In this document: in pieces, positions 48,104 through 57,729 of the stretch
Position numbering within the stretch: position 1 is the stretch's first letter
Layout: every line of letters begins with the position of its first letter
NCBI RefSeq assembly: GCF_032714475.1
Contig: NZ_JAWDKD010000008.1
Location: 1 to 64,000, forward strand
Origin: Methanolapillus africanus
GTDB taxonomy: Archaea; Halobacteriota; Methanosarcinia; Methanosarcinales; Methanosarcinaceae
DNA length: 64,000 nucleotides
Reading direction: 5' to 3'
Program-made: the position numbers and the translations under genes
The notes under the pieces: generated by a model
Told to the model about the DNA's origin: nothing
Databases searched by the model: none
What the model saw: only the letters and a program-made list of their open reading frames with translations

Positions 48104-50074
48104 TTACTCGGCGTGTTCCGGTTTTAGGGCTTCCGCCAGTTTTTTGAGGAACGCGTCCTTTTTCGGGCTGTCGACCAAAGCGTATTCCAAAACTTCGGTG
48201 ATCGTGGAAACAGTCACAATCTCAATGACGTCTTTGTAAGCGTCTTCGATCATGACGTCCAGCTCATTCGATTTCGGAATGATGACTTTCTTGATGCCGG
48301 ATTGCGCGGCCGCTTCAATTTTGTAAGTCACGCCGCCGACCGGAAGCACATCGCCGCGAACGGACAAGGAGCCGGTCATCGCCACGGACTGGTTCACCGG
48401 AATATTTTCGTAAGCGGACATCACGGCCGTCGCAATTGAAATGGACGCGCTGTCGCCTTCGACGCCTTCGTATGTGCCGACGAACTGAATGTGAATATCG
48501 ATGGCTTCGATGTTCTTTCCGGTGACTTTTTTAATCACGGCGGACACGTTTTTCACGGCTTCGCGGGCAATGGTTTTCAATTGTCCCGTCGCAATGATGT
48601 TTCCTTCGGAACCGGACAGAGACGGGGTGACTTCCGACAAAATCGGAAGAACGATACCCGAATCACCGCCGATCACGGCCAAACCGTTGACGCGGCCGAT
48701 TTCGCCGCCGCCCCGGAGGAACGACTCGTAATCTTTCTTGTTTTCCAAATACCGGTCAGCCAGCTGCTGTTCGATGGACCGGGAAATCTTTTTGGCTTTC
48801 AGCACGTGGCTTGCGGTGGTGTATTGAGCGCCGTCGGCGCCGGCCAAGTCGCCGGCCACACGGACGAGACCGCCCAAATCACGGAGTTTCAGCGTCAAAT
48901 GACCTTTCTTTCCGGAGCGGCGTTTTGCTTCCCGGATGATTTCCTTCACGGCGTCCTCGTCAAACTGCGGAATCCGGCCGTCGCGCATGACTTCCTGAGC
49001 CACGAACCGAATGTATTTGTCGCGGTTTTCGGGCGTGTCCGGCATGGAGTCGCGCATGTAAACTTCATAGCCGTATCCTTTGATTCTGGACCGAAGCGCC
49101 GGATGCATTTTTTCAAGCGCGTCGACGTTTCCGGCGGCCACCATGATAAAGTCGCAGGGAACCGGTTCGGTTTTAACGAGCGCGCCCGAGCTTCTTTCAG
49201 ACTGTCCGGTAATCGCGTATTCTTTTTCCTGAAGCGCCGTCAGCAAGCTTTGCTGGGATTCGATGCCCAAGATGTTGATTTCGTCCAAAAACAAAACCCC
49301 TTTGTGGGATTTGTGAATGTCTCCGGCTTCCACACGGTCGTGCGCCGGTGTTTCAAGACCGCCGGACTGGAACGGGTCGTGGCGGACGTCGCCGAGAAGC
49401 GCGCCCGCGTGTGCGGCGGTCGCGTCCACATACGGCGCATGCTGCTTGTTGTAATTGGAGACGAGGAGTTTGGGGATGAGCGCGTCGTCGCGGCCGATAA
49501 ATTGGCGGGCGAGCGTCATGAATAAAATACAAACGAAAAGGCCGATGAGAATCTGATTCGTGATGACGGCGTAAATCATAATGCCGACCATCAGCGCGAG
49601 CATAATCATGGTTTTCGATTGCGATTTTTTCTGCGCCTCGGCGCGGTGGGCGGCAACGATTTCGCGTCCTTTGCCGGCCGGCACCCGGCGGATGCGCGGG
49701 TTGTTGTTGTCCTCCGCATTCGGGTAAACCAAAATGTCTTCCAGTTCTTCTTTGGGCAGCAATTCCGCCATCGCTTTCGCGAGGAGCGATTTTCCCGTAC
49801 CGGGCGTTCCGATCATCATGACGTGGCGGCGCTGGCTGGCGGCCTTCTTCACGATTTCAACGGCGTCTTCCTGTCCTAAAATTTGATCGATCAAAAGCGG
49901 CGGAACGTTGATTTCACCCGTGTTTTTAAATTGAATACCCAGCTCAATGTTTTCATTGTCGTTGGGAATATCTTTAATTTTCACGTTTTGCGTGTCCGAC
50001 GCCGCCGGAGCTGAAGGATCAGAGAACTCTTGATTGTCCACAGTGTCTACTGTGAGTCCTTTGAAGTTATCCAT
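48104..50074 (-). CDS. lonB: Archaeal membrane-bound Lon protease (LonB)
   Basis: About 656 residues. AAA+ module with Walker A GTPGTGKSLLAKAMAEL (about residue 65), a two-helix membrane anchor inserted after it (MIMLALMVGIMIYAVI, LIGLFVCILFMTLARQF), Walker B GVLFLDEINIL, and a C-terminal Lon protease with catalytic serine in EGDSASISIATAVMSA and lysine in VTYKIEAAAQSGIKKV. Degrades unfolded proteins at the membrane. GTG 50083 is an alternative start three codons upstream. Confidence 0.95.
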   Translation of the reverse strand: MDNFKGLTVDTVDNQEFSDPSAPAASDTQNVKIKDIPNDNENIELGIQFKNTGEINVPPLLIDQILGQEDAVEIVKKAASQRRHVMMIGTPGTGKSLLAKAMAELLPKEELEDILVYPNAEDNNNPRIRRVPAGKGREIVAAHRAEAQKKSQSKTMIMLALMVGIMIYAVITNQILIGLFVCILFMTLARQFIGRDDALIPKLLVSNYNKQHAPYVDATAAHAGALLGDVRHDPFQSGGLETPAHDRVEAGDIHKSHKGVLFLDEINILGIESQQSLLTALQEKEYAITGQSERSSGALVKTEPVPCDFIMVAAGNVDALEKMHPALRSRIKGYGYEVYMRDSMPDTPENRDKYIRFVAQEVMRDGRIPQFDEDAVKEIIREAKRRSGKKGHLTLKLRDLGGLVRVAGDLAGADGAQYTTASHVLKAKKISRSIEQQLADRYLENKKDYESFLRGGGEIGRVNGLAVIGGDSGIVLPILSEVTPSLSGSEGNIIATGQLKTIAREAVKNVSAVIKKVTGKNIEAIDIHIQFVGTYEGVEGDSASISIATAVMSAYENIPVNQSVAMTGSLSVRGDVLPVGGVTYKIEAAAQSGIKKVIIPKSNELDVMIEDAYKDVIEIVTVSTITEVLEYALVDSPKKDAFLKKLAEALKPEHAE

Positions 50075-50368
50075 TGCTATCACATGTTATTTTTAAAAAA
50101 AAGATGTAATCGTTGAATCTATTTTAAGTTATGGAATTAATGGCTTACTTATATGAACAATTCTATAAGAATTTAACTAAAATTCGGACGGCGCGTCGGA
50201 ATTTTTCATAAGCGGCAGATGTCCGAACCCTTTCGTCGCATGACAAAACAGTCCTTTGCCGTGAAAAACAAATCGGTAAAATGAAAAACAACAAAAACAC
50301 CATTTCCGGTAAAACCAAACTTAAAATAGAATCGGCGCTTTCATCTGTTCAAAAACCGCGGCGATTGT
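50075..50368. other. Intergenic region with degenerate type-2 repeat
   Basis: Divergent spacer between lonB and the gene at 50369. At 50181-50243 a degraded type-2 module is visible: AATTCGGACGG/GGAATTTTT hairpin remnant, CATAAGCGGCAG and CCCTTTCGTCGCATGA, matching parts of copies E, I and J. No gene seen. Confidence 0.5.
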
Positions 50369-50818
50369 ATGAAACCGAACCAACTCTTTGTGTTATTGTT
50401 TGCTCTTTCCGTTTTGCTGATTTTCTTGGCGACGTTTCACGTTTCCGCAACGGTTCAAACGGACATCGACGTCAAAGAAATGACGATGACGTTTCACGAT
50501 ACGGGCGCCACCGCCGAAATTCATTATGAAATCGGGCTTCTGACGCATATTTACACCTTCTTTTTCGGAAGCCGGAATTTAGATCCGTACATCAGCGACT
50601 TCTTGGTCAGCTTTCCGGATTACAGAATTGTGTCCATCGGCAGCGAATCGGCGACGATAGAACTGTATAACGTGACGCGGACCAGCAATAATTATTACCT
50701 GCACGATGCACACCAATTAGGCAGCACGGTCGATTTACTGGTTTTGGTTTACCCGAACGGCCAAACGAAAACATATGAAAACGTATCGGAAACGCCAAAT
50801 ACGTTCTATGAGAGATAA
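50369..50818 (+). CDS. Exported or membrane-anchored protein of unknown function
   Basis: 149 residues. Signal or anchor segment LFVLLFALSVLLIFLATFHVSA (residues 6-27), then a beta-rich domain (VKEMTMTFHDTGATAEIHYEIGL). No cysteines, two N-x-S/T sequons. Family not recognised. No clear Shine-Dalgarno before ATG 50369. Confidence 0.65.
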   Translation: MKPNQLFVLLFALSVLLIFLATFHVSATVQTDIDVKEMTMTFHDTGATAEIHYEIGLLTHIYTFFFGSRNLDPYISDFLVSFPDYRIVSIGSESATIELYNVTRTSNNYYLHDAHQLGSTVDLLVLVYPNGQTKTYENVSETPNTFYER

Positions 50819-50854
50819 AATAAGAACAGACCCGGTTTTAAAAAACGCTGACAA

Positions 50855-50892
50855 AAAAAGTGCCGCTGAAATGCGTGTGCGTGCTGCCGTCC
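50855..50892. repeat. Degenerate solitary GC box
   Basis: AAGTGCCGCTGAAATGCGTGTG followed by CTGCCG matches the GC box with its CG core decayed. It is oriented with and 46 bp beyond the stop of the - strand gene at 50938. No palindromes. Confidence 0.5.
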
Positions 50893-50937
50893 AAAGAAAT
50901 AAAAAATAAAAAAAGAAAATGTCAAATCCGAAACGGA

Positions 50938-51234
50938 TTATTGACATTCGTCGTCTGTTTTATAAATTTTGACGTCCAGTTCTTCCGCCAAAAGCGGTCC
51001 GCCGGTAACGCCAAATGCTTTGAAATGATCGGATGCGACATGGCTGTCGAAAATATTCTGCGTTTTCCACTGCTCGACCATGATGAAGGTGTCTTCTTTT
51101 TCGGTGCTTTCGTAAAGCGCGTAACTGATACATCCGGGTTCGGCGCGGCTTTTCGCGATCAGCGGTTTTGTGGTGAGTAAAAACTCTTCTTTAAATTCGG
51201 GTTTAATTTTCATATAAGCCAAAACAATCAACAT
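50938..51234 (-). CDS. Antibiotic biosynthesis monooxygenase (ABM) domain protein
   Basis: 98 residues from ATG 51234, with GGAGG 8-12 bp upstream. VLAYMKIKPEFKEEFLLTTKPLIAKSRAEPGCISYALYES and MVEQWKTQNIFDSHVASDHFKAF are typical of the ABM ferredoxin-like fold (YgiN-like). Members act as small dimers, often on quinols or reactive carbonyls; the substrate here is unknown. A nearby superoxide reductase fits an oxidative-stress setting. Confidence 0.85.
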   Translation of the reverse strand: MLIVLAYMKIKPEFKEEFLLTTKPLIAKSRAEPGCISYALYESTEKEDTFIMVEQWKTQNIFDSHVASDHFKAFGVTGGPLLAEELDVKIYKTDDECQ

Positions 51235-51328
51235 AAAAAAACCTCCGATTGGGTGTTTAATGACATTGCTTATATAATTTGGCATATGGCTAAACATTTA
51301 AGAATATACCGCCATATAGCGAATAGAT

Positions 51329-52372
51329 TCAAGAATGATCGCCGTCGAACCGGACGCTTTTGGCCAACAGTTTCAACGGTTTTGAATCAACGTTGTACCC
51401 GTCAACCGTCACCAAAAAGTTATCCACCGTCCAAATGTAACCGGCAGCCGTCACCGTATCTTCCGCCCCACCCGATTCAACGCCGCCGTTTGCGGCGTCC
51501 GGCGTATATGTGTAAGAATAACGGTATCCAGGCATGGAGTTGACAGCCGCTTTGATGACGGCGCGGTCTTGTTCCCCGGACCGGGCGTAATGCCGGGCGG
51601 CCAAATCGGCGGCAAGCAGCGACGCATTTTCCGGCGAATCCGCTGCCACGACATTGACATATGCAAACCCGTTCGGCACTTTATCCGGATTTTCGCCGGG
51701 ACCTTTCATCCAATTATCCGGTTTTGAAAAATAAAGAAGAATGTCAGACGCCGGCATTTTCCAAAACTCAGCCGTAAACGGCGTTGTCTGTTCCCGGTAA
51801 GTGACATACAAATAAAATCCGGAATAGCCCGGATACGTATGGGAAGCGGTGGAATCAACAATGCCGCCGAAATCGGCTACTGTTATGATTTCCGAGTCAA
51901 CCGTCGTTTCACCGGATTCGGCCGCAGCGGCAATTTCAGTTTCGGCGACAGTTGCCGGGGCGCCGTCCGGACTTTGTTCCAACGCAGTCGTGCCGTTTTC
52001 CCAAGACAAAATCGCTTCGGAATAATTATAGCGGGTGTCGTTGTAATAATCCCGGTTCAATGTTTTCGTCTCGATGTTGCCGACGACCGGTATTATATTT
52101 TTGAATTCGGCCAGAACGTTTTGAATAAAATAGGGGAAGGGCGCCGAATAAGTCTGCGTGCCGGACGCGTTTTCAAGATCTGCGTCATAAAAAATTTCCC
52201 GCGTATTTATATAATGAAATCCGGCCGGGCCGTCGACTTGAACCAGATCGGGAGAAAGCGTCCACTCAGGGTCAATGGCATGCGTCTGGACAAGCGCCGT
52301 CAAAACAACGGCGCCCAACATCAGCAGCAATGAAATGCCGGCAATGAATATTTTTTCTTGAGTGTTCGACAT
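51329..52372 (-). CDS. Membrane-anchored extracellular protein of unknown function
   Basis: 347 residues. One N-terminal membrane segment (IFIAGISLLLMLGAVVLTALVQT, residues 8-30), the rest outside the cell: aromatic and beta-rich, with N-x-S/T sequons (NDTRYNYS, NGT, NAS) and a middle stretch rich in A, E and T (about 150-185). No catalytic motif recognised. Confidence 0.65.
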   Translation of the reverse strand: MSNTQEKIFIAGISLLLMLGAVVLTALVQTHAIDPEWTLSPDLVQVDGPAGFHYINTREIFYDADLENASGTQTYSAPFPYFIQNVLAEFKNIIPVVGNIETKTLNRDYYNDTRYNYSEAILSWENGTTALEQSPDGAPATVAETEIAAAAESGETTVDSEIITVADFGGIVDSTASHTYPGYSGFYLYVTYREQTTPFTAEFWKMPASDILLYFSKPDNWMKGPGENPDKVPNGFAYVNVVAADSPENASLLAADLAARHYARSGEQDRAVIKAAVNSMPGYRYSYTYTPDAANGGVESGGAEDTVTAAGYIWTVDNFLVTVDGYNVDSKPLKLLAKSVRFDGDHS

Positions 52373-52595
52373 TTTTTCCCCGTTTTTTGAAGTTGTTTTT
52401 ATGAATATTATATATGTACCATATTTTTATTTGATTGTTTTGTTCCGTCAAAACAGCAAAGTATTAGTATTATATAGAATATAATATATTAAAATAAAAA
52501 TAATTGTAATCGGAGTCGGAGTTTATTAATAGAAATTATTATTAATAAGGAGATTCCATTATAGTTGTTTAGATTTTACACAAGGAGGAAATGAC

Positions 52596-52946
52596 ATGGA
52601 TTTTACAACACTTTTTAAAGCGCCTGAATCGGAAGGAAAAGAGAAGCACGTCCCGGTGATTGATATTTTAAAGAACCACGGCGGAAAAGACGAAACGCTT
52701 GTGTTGGTGACCGTCGGCAAAGAAGTGCCCCACCCGAACACCATTGAACACCACATTGTGTGGATTGAGCTCTACGGCGTCAAAAAAGACACAAACCAAG
52801 TGATTTGCCTCGGCCGCCAAAACTTTGCGCCGACGTTTACGGACCCGACCTCCAAATTCAAGGTCAAGCTCGACGACTTCAAAGCCCTCGGCGCTTTGGC
52901 TTACTGTAACATTCACGGGGTCTGGAAAAATACCCTTGACCTTTAA
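52596..52946 (+). CDS. Superoxide reductase (neelaredoxin/class II desulfoferrodoxin)
   Basis: 116 residues. Iron ligands: EKHVPVI (His and the nearby Glu), HPNTIEHHIVWIEL (three His) and the C-terminal CNIHGVW (Cys and His), giving the His4-Cys centre. Lacks the N-terminal rubredoxin-like domain of class I. Converts superoxide to peroxide without releasing oxygen, useful to an anaerobe exposed to air. Excellent AGGAGG site 7 bp before ATG 52596. A solitary GC box follows. Confidence 0.95.
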   Translation: MDFTTLFKAPESEGKEKHVPVIDILKNHGGKDETLVLVTVGKEVPHPNTIEHHIVWIELYGVKKDTNQVICLGRQNFAPTFTDPTSKFKVKLDDFKALGALAYCNIHGVWKNTLDL

Positions 52947-53038
52947 ATCAAAATGATGAACACGGAGAGAAATGAATCCATCCGGATCATTTCTTTCCTC
53001 CTTTTTTATCTGTTTCTGTTATTCTTTTTTTGTTTTTT

Positions 53039-53077
53039 CTTGCGGCAGCCGGCGCGCGCGTGATGGCGGCACTTTTT
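53039..53077. repeat. Solitary GC box after superoxide reductase
   Basis: GCCGGCGCGCGCGTGATGG followed by CGGCACTTTTTTG lies 93 bp after the superoxide reductase stop, behind a T-rich tract. Same orientation as the gene. No palindromes or minisatellite follow before pyrB. Confidence 0.75.
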
Positions 53078-53196
53078 TGAGAGGCGATTGGGAAAATGAC
53101 CGCTGTTTTCGTAGAAGCGTCAATTTCCACTACATTTATATTTGATTCTCTCGTTATCTCATCCATTTAGAAAAATCAATCCCAAAGGAACACATT

Positions 53197-54120
53197 ATGC
53201 AGCCGCTTCATCATATTATATCTACCCGCGAATATTCCCGGGAAATGCTTGACGAAATATTGGAAATGGCGGAAAAATTAGAACCGATTGCAAGGGGCGA
53301 ACAAACCACCAAAATTATGGACGGAAAATTACTGGCGCTTCTCTTTTTTGAACCCAGCACGCGAACCCGGATGTCTTTTGAAACTGCGATGCTTCGGCTC
53401 GGCGGTCAAATCATCAACATGGGATCGGTGGAAGCCAGTTCCATTGCGAAAGGCGAATCGCTGGCCGACACCATTCGCGTGGTGTCCCGGTACGCCGACG
53501 CGGTTGTTTTGCGCCATCCGCGCGAAGGGGCCGCTCTCATGGCGTCCGAATTTTCTTCTTCTCCGATTATTAACGGCGGCGACGGCGCCGGCCACCACCC
53601 GACTCAAACTCTTTTGGACCTGTACACCATCAAGCGTGAAAGCAAACTGGACAACCTCAACATTGCTTTGGCCGGCGATTTAAAATACGGGCGGACGGTT
53701 CACTCACTTTGCTACGCGCTTTCCCGCTACGGCGCTAAAATCAATCTGGTGTCGCCGCGCGAATTGGAACTGCCCAAGCGCATCGTTGACGACTTAAAGG
53801 CGCGCGATATCAAAGTTCATATCGCCCATTCGATGGAAGACGTGATTGACGAAGTCGATGTCCTTTACATGACCCGCATTCAAAAAGAGCGGTTCCCGGA
53901 CCCGGCGGAATTCAACCGCGTGTCCAACAGCATGCGTATTACGGAAGAGTTGATTGAAAACTGCAAACCCAATCTGAAAATTATGCATCCGCTGCCGCGT
54001 GTGAATGAGATTTCACCGGCGGTCGATAAAACCGAGCACGCCGCTTATTTCAAGCAAGCGTTTTACGGCGTCCCGGTTCGGATGGCGATTTTGTGCAAAG
54101 TCCTGGGGGTGGACATATGA
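53197..54120 (+). CDS. pyrB: Aspartate carbamoyltransferase catalytic subunit
   Basis: 307 residues. Carbamoyl-phosphate site FFEPSTRTRMSFETAMLRLGG (about residue 50), RHPREGAA, GGDGAGHHPTQTLLDLYT, AGDLKYGRTVHSL, and the aspartate-site HPLPRVNEI. Commits carbamoyl phosphate to pyrimidine synthesis. ATG 53197 has AAAGGA upstream. The stop overlaps the pyrI start (ATGA). Confidence 0.96.
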   Translation: MQPLHHIISTREYSREMLDEILEMAEKLEPIARGEQTTKIMDGKLLALLFFEPSTRTRMSFETAMLRLGGQIINMGSVEASSIAKGESLADTIRVVSRYADAVVLRHPREGAALMASEFSSSPIINGGDGAGHHPTQTLLDLYTIKRESKLDNLNIALAGDLKYGRTVHSLCYALSRYGAKINLVSPRELELPKRIVDDLKARDIKVHIAHSMEDVIDEVDVLYMTRIQKERFPDPAEFNRVSNSMRITEELIENCKPNLKIMHPLPRVNEISPAVDKTEHAAYFKQAFYGVPVRMAILCKVLGVDI

Positions 54121-54617
54121 GCGAAAAAAACACCCGCTCGAAGAAGCTCGGCGACAAAAACGACTTGCGGATTAAGGCGATTGAAAACGGCACTGTGATC
54201 GACCACATCACGCCCGGGCAAGCGCTCAACGTTTTAAAAATCATCAGCGTCGGCGAAAATTTCAAAAACACGGTCAGCGTCGTGATGAACGCCGGCGGCG
54301 CGCGCGGCGACAAAGATGTGGTGAAAATCGAAGGCAAAGAATTGACGGAAAAGGAAGTGGCTGCCATCTCCTTGTTGTCGCCCAAAGCGACCGTCAACAT
54401 CATCCGCGACTTTATTGTGATCGAAAAGAAGCAAGTCAAAACACCGGAATGCGTGAACGGCATCATCAAATGTCTCAACCCGAATTGTATTTCCAACAGC
54501 AACGAGCCGATTGACAGCCGGTTTTTCGTCAAAGAATGCCACACAGGCGCGCTTCTTTTGAGATGCGCATACTGCGAAAGCGTGATGACGGAAAATTTGA
54601 TGATGAATTTTAAATAA
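54117..54617 (+). CDS. pyrI: Aspartate carbamoyltransferase regulatory subunit
   Basis: 166 residues from ATG 54117 (GGTGG upstream). N-terminal nucleotide-binding domain (DLRIKAIENGTVIDHITPGQALNVLKII) and a C-terminal zinc domain with CLNPNC and CAYC. Binds CTP/ATP to control PyrB; forms the usual pyrBI operon with 4-bp overlap. A GC box begins 18 bp after the stop. Confidence 0.95.
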   Translation: MSEKNTRSKKLGDKNDLRIKAIENGTVIDHITPGQALNVLKIISVGENFKNTVSVVMNAGGARGDKDVVKIEGKELTEKEVAAISLLSPKATVNIIRDFIVIEKKQVKTPECVNGIIKCLNPNCISNSNEPIDSRFFVKECHTGALLLRCAYCESVMTENLMMNFK

Positions 54618-54634
54618 AAACTTTTTTTCTTTTT

Positions 54635-55315
54635 TTGGCGGCGGCATGCGCGCGCGTTATGGCGGCACTTTTTGTTTGCGAGCAAGCAAAAAATGTCCCC
54701 GATTTCTTTTTTTGAGTTGAACGAACGGCGACTCTAATTTCTATTTTTGAGTTGAACGAGCCGCCCCGTTTAAACAGACGCCTTTGGCGTCTGTTTAAGC
54801 GGATATCGCAGAATGGGAAGACACAATCAGAAACAGCAGATGCAAAACAGAGCAAAGTGACTCCTGTATTGTTAGAAACAGATGCTGAAAACCGAAACAA
54901 GAATCATGTGTATTGTTAGAAACAGTTGGTACAAAACGGTACCAAGAAAAGACTGTATTGTTAGAAAACAGTTGATGCAAAACGGTACCAAGAAAAAACT
55001 GTATTGTTAGAAACTGTTGATGCAAATCGGTACCAAGAAAAATCTGTATTGTTAGAAACAGTTGATACAAAACGGTACCAAGAAAAGACTGTATTGTTAG
55101 AAACTGTTGATGCAAATCGGTACCAAGAAAAGACTGTATTGTTAGAAATTGTTGATGCAAATCGGTACCAAGAAAAGGCTGTATTGTTAGAAACAATTGA
55201 TGTAAACGATTCTAGAAAATACAAACTTTATGCGACCGAAGGGAGCTGTTCGCGAAGCGAACTTACAGAATTAGACTCCCACCGCCCTTGAAAAATTCGC
55301 GAAGCGAATTTTTTA
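54635..55315. repeat. Composite intergenic repeat, copy J, with 45-bp minisatellite
   Basis: GC box 54635-54673 (GCATGCGCGCGCGTTATGG). Two copies of TTTTTGAGTTGAACGA. Palindrome 54766-54802 with arms GTTTAAACAGACGC/GCGTCTGTTTAAGC. About seven to eight 45-bp units (54855-55205; GTATTGTTAGAAACAG, TTGATGCAAAACGGTACC, AAGAAAAGACT). Right end is the type-2 module (55225-55312) in mirror orientation to copy I. Its final AAATTCGC/GCGAATTT hairpin runs into the stop codon of dacZ. Confidence 0.85.
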
Positions 55316-56254
55316 GGAGACCTTTTCGCCATCGATTTCCATCACGGATTGGAGCGGATCGATGAAAATCACTTCCTTGCCGTCCATGTACATCCGCACG
55401 GTGCCGCCGGACTCTGAAACAATGACGGCGAGCGCAATCGTATCTCGTGTGATGGAGGCTGACGACAAATGCCGGGTTCCGAGGCCTTTTTCAAGATTCA
55501 GATCCCGGGTGTCCACGTCCAAATACCGGCCGGCGGCCAAAATTTCGCCGACGGAGGAAACGATGAACACGCCGTCCAATTGGGAGAAGCCCATGACGGA
55601 TTCCCAGTTTTCTTTCCGATTGATGTTGGTTTCAACGGTTTCCTGGGATTTGTACGGGTTTAAAATCATTTGATGGGAACGCGTCATCACTTCTTCTTCG
55701 TCGCCGATGATGAAAGCGGTGCCGACTTGTTTGCCTTCCCGTCCCTTGGTGGCGATACTGAGCGCCAGGTGAAGAACGCTGCGCAGCGTCTCGGGGGAAA
55801 TGCGTTTCTCACATTCCCGCAGCAGGCGGATGGTGTTGCTTTCCGCCATGTTGTGCACAACGATGGAATAAGATTCATGGAAATGAACGACGCCGACCAC
55901 AATGCCCATTTTGATGTTGCCGAGCGCATATTCAATGGCGGCGGCTGTCTGGAGCATGGACGTGTTGCATTCCGCTTCTTTTTTGATGGCGGAAGCAACT
56001 TCTTTGATTTGCGGCTGGCTGTCCTGTTTGATAAAAGAAAGTTTTTCAATCACGGTTTTCAAATGCAGGGAAATGTTGATGACCGGAATCTGAGGCGGCA
56101 GATTTTCAAGAGAAAGATCTCCGAAGATGAAAACAGCCACTGCTCCGAGCGACTGCGCCAACGTTGCGGCCGATTCTTCAATCACGTCTTTGCATGATTG
56201 AGACGTGTCGGCGGCGTTTTTGGCGGAACAAGATTCCGAAGTTGAGATTTCCAT
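55313..56254 (-). CDS. dacZ: Diadenylate cyclase DacZ (c-di-AMP synthase)
   Basis: 313 residues. An N-terminal domain of about 190 residues precedes a C-terminal DAC domain: SQLDGVFIVSSVGEILAAGRYL and GLGTRHLSSASITRDTIALAVIVSESGG, corresponding to the DGA and RHR catalytic motifs. Here they read DGV and TRH-LSS-A, so DGA is slightly altered. Makes c-di-AMP from two ATP, an osmotic signal in archaea. The stop lies inside repeat copy J. Confidence 0.88.
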   Translation of the reverse strand: MEISTSESCSAKNAADTSQSCKDVIEESAATLAQSLGAVAVFIFGDLSLENLPPQIPVINISLHLKTVIEKLSFIKQDSQPQIKEVASAIKKEAECNTSMLQTAAAIEYALGNIKMGIVVGVVHFHESYSIVVHNMAESNTIRLLRECEKRISPETLRSVLHLALSIATKGREGKQVGTAFIIGDEEEVMTRSHQMILNPYKSQETVETNINRKENWESVMGFSQLDGVFIVSSVGEILAAGRYLDVDTRDLNLEKGLGTRHLSSASITRDTIALAVIVSESGGTVRMYMDGKEVIFIDPLQSVMEIDGEKVS

Positions 56255-56651
56255 ACGAACCCGTTATTGATTTTTTAAAGAGCGTCAGCCGATTCTATTA
56301 AACAATATATTTATTTCTCTATTTTTAAGAAAAGATAAAGATATTTGAAACGATGTTTCATATAATCCGTATGATTATTCATACGATTCTTATCGGCTTT
56401 ATAATAAGAAGATTTTTATTTTATAAATACTTTGTAGTAAGTTTTTCGTTTTTTCGGTATCTGTCTCGCCCAAATTATCGACAAAATTGGGTTGTTTGTC
56501 GACAATAAACTTAAAAACGGATTGAAAAAGAAAAGGATTAATAAGATTTCAGAGTATTGTGTTTAAAATTTGACGTGCCATTCGAATTATTTGTCAATTA
56601 TTTGTATCGTTATCATTTATCATATTACGATTTAAGAAGCTGAGGCATTTT
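56255..56651. other. Divergent promoter region with 12-bp palindrome
   Basis: Lies between dacZ (-) and rfcS (+). 56474-56507 carries an inverted repeat with 12-bp arms ATTATCGACAAA/TTTGTCGACAAT (one mismatch), a possible operator. AT-rich TATA-like blocks lie at about 56400-56430 (TTATAATAAG, TTTATAAATAC). No gene is seen. Confidence 0.5.
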
Positions 56652-57608
56652 ATGAGAGAAGAGATTTGGATTGAAAAATACCGGCCGATGAAGCTGGACG
56701 ACGTTTTCGGTCAAGACGAGACGATCGAACGTTTAAAATCTTATGTCAAATCCGGCAACCTGCCGCACTTGTTATTTACGGGTCCGCCCGGCGTCGGGAA
56801 AACCGCGTCGGCCGTTTCCATTGCGCGGGAAATGTTCGGCGAATTTTGGAACGAAAATTTTACGGAACTCAACGCTTCGGACGAGCGCGGCATCGATGTC
56901 GTCCGGAACAAAATCAAAACGTTTGCCAAAACGGCGCCGATCGGCAACGCTGCTTTTAAAATCATCTTTTTGGACGAAGCGGACGCCCTGACGTCGGACG
57001 CTCAATCCGCTTTGCGCCGCACCATGGAGCGTTACAGCGGAAACTGCCGCTTCATTCTCTCCTGCAACTATTCTTCAAAGATTATCGAGCCGATTCAATC
57101 CCGCTGCGCCGTTTACCGTTTTAAAAGTTTGTCGGACGACGCTGTGTTTAAACGCTTGAAATACATCGCCGACGCCGAAGGCCTGAACGTGACCGACGAC
57201 GGTCTCGACGCGCTCGTTTATGTGGCGCGGGGCGACATGAGAAAAGCCGTCAATTCGCTTCAAGCCGCCGCGTTCATTCAAAAAGACATCGACCGGGAAA
57301 CGATTTACAAAATTACGGCGACGGCGCATCCGGAAGAAATCCAGGATCTGGTCAACACGGCGCTGTCCGGCCAATTCAAAGACGCCCGGGAAAAGTTGTC
57401 TAAACTTGTTTTTGATCAAGGGCTTTCGGCCGACGACGTGATCGGTCAAATCTACCGCGCGCTGTTTAAACTGGATTTGTCGGACGTCGAAATGATCAAA
57501 ATGGTGGACGCGGTCGGCGAAATCGACTTCCGGATCGCGGAAGGCGCCAACGAAAAGATTCAGTTGGAAGCGCTGATTGCACACTTTGCTCTGCTCCGGA
57601 AACAATGA
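56652..57608 (+). CDS. rfcS: Replication factor C small subunit
   Basis: 318 residues. Clamp-loader AAA+ ATPase: Walker A FTGPPGVGKTASAVS (about residue 45), Walker B IIFLDEADAL, sensor 1 FILSCNY and the SRC motif QSRCAVYRF (arginine finger). Loads PCNA onto DNA with RfcL. GAGG upstream of ATG 56652. Fits with PolB, ligase and the PIP-box protein in the same window. Confidence 0.96.
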   Translation: MREEIWIEKYRPMKLDDVFGQDETIERLKSYVKSGNLPHLLFTGPPGVGKTASAVSIAREMFGEFWNENFTELNASDERGIDVVRNKIKTFAKTAPIGNAAFKIIFLDEADALTSDAQSALRRTMERYSGNCRFILSCNYSSKIIEPIQSRCAVYRFKSLSDDAVFKRLKYIADAEGLNVTDDGLDALVYVARGDMRKAVNSLQAAAFIQKDIDRETIYKITATAHPEEIQDLVNTALSGQFKDAREKLSKLVFDQGLSADDVIGQIYRALFKLDLSDVEMIKMVDAVGEIDFRIAEGANEKIQLEALIAHFALLRKQ

Positions 57609-57729
57609 ATTTGAGTGATTCACATCAAAAATCGCTTAAATTCTCAATTTTTATTTTTTGATTTCGTTTTAAAATTTTTGTGTTTTTGTTTTTAATTTTT
57701 TGAAATATCATTGAAAAGGATAGAAAGAA

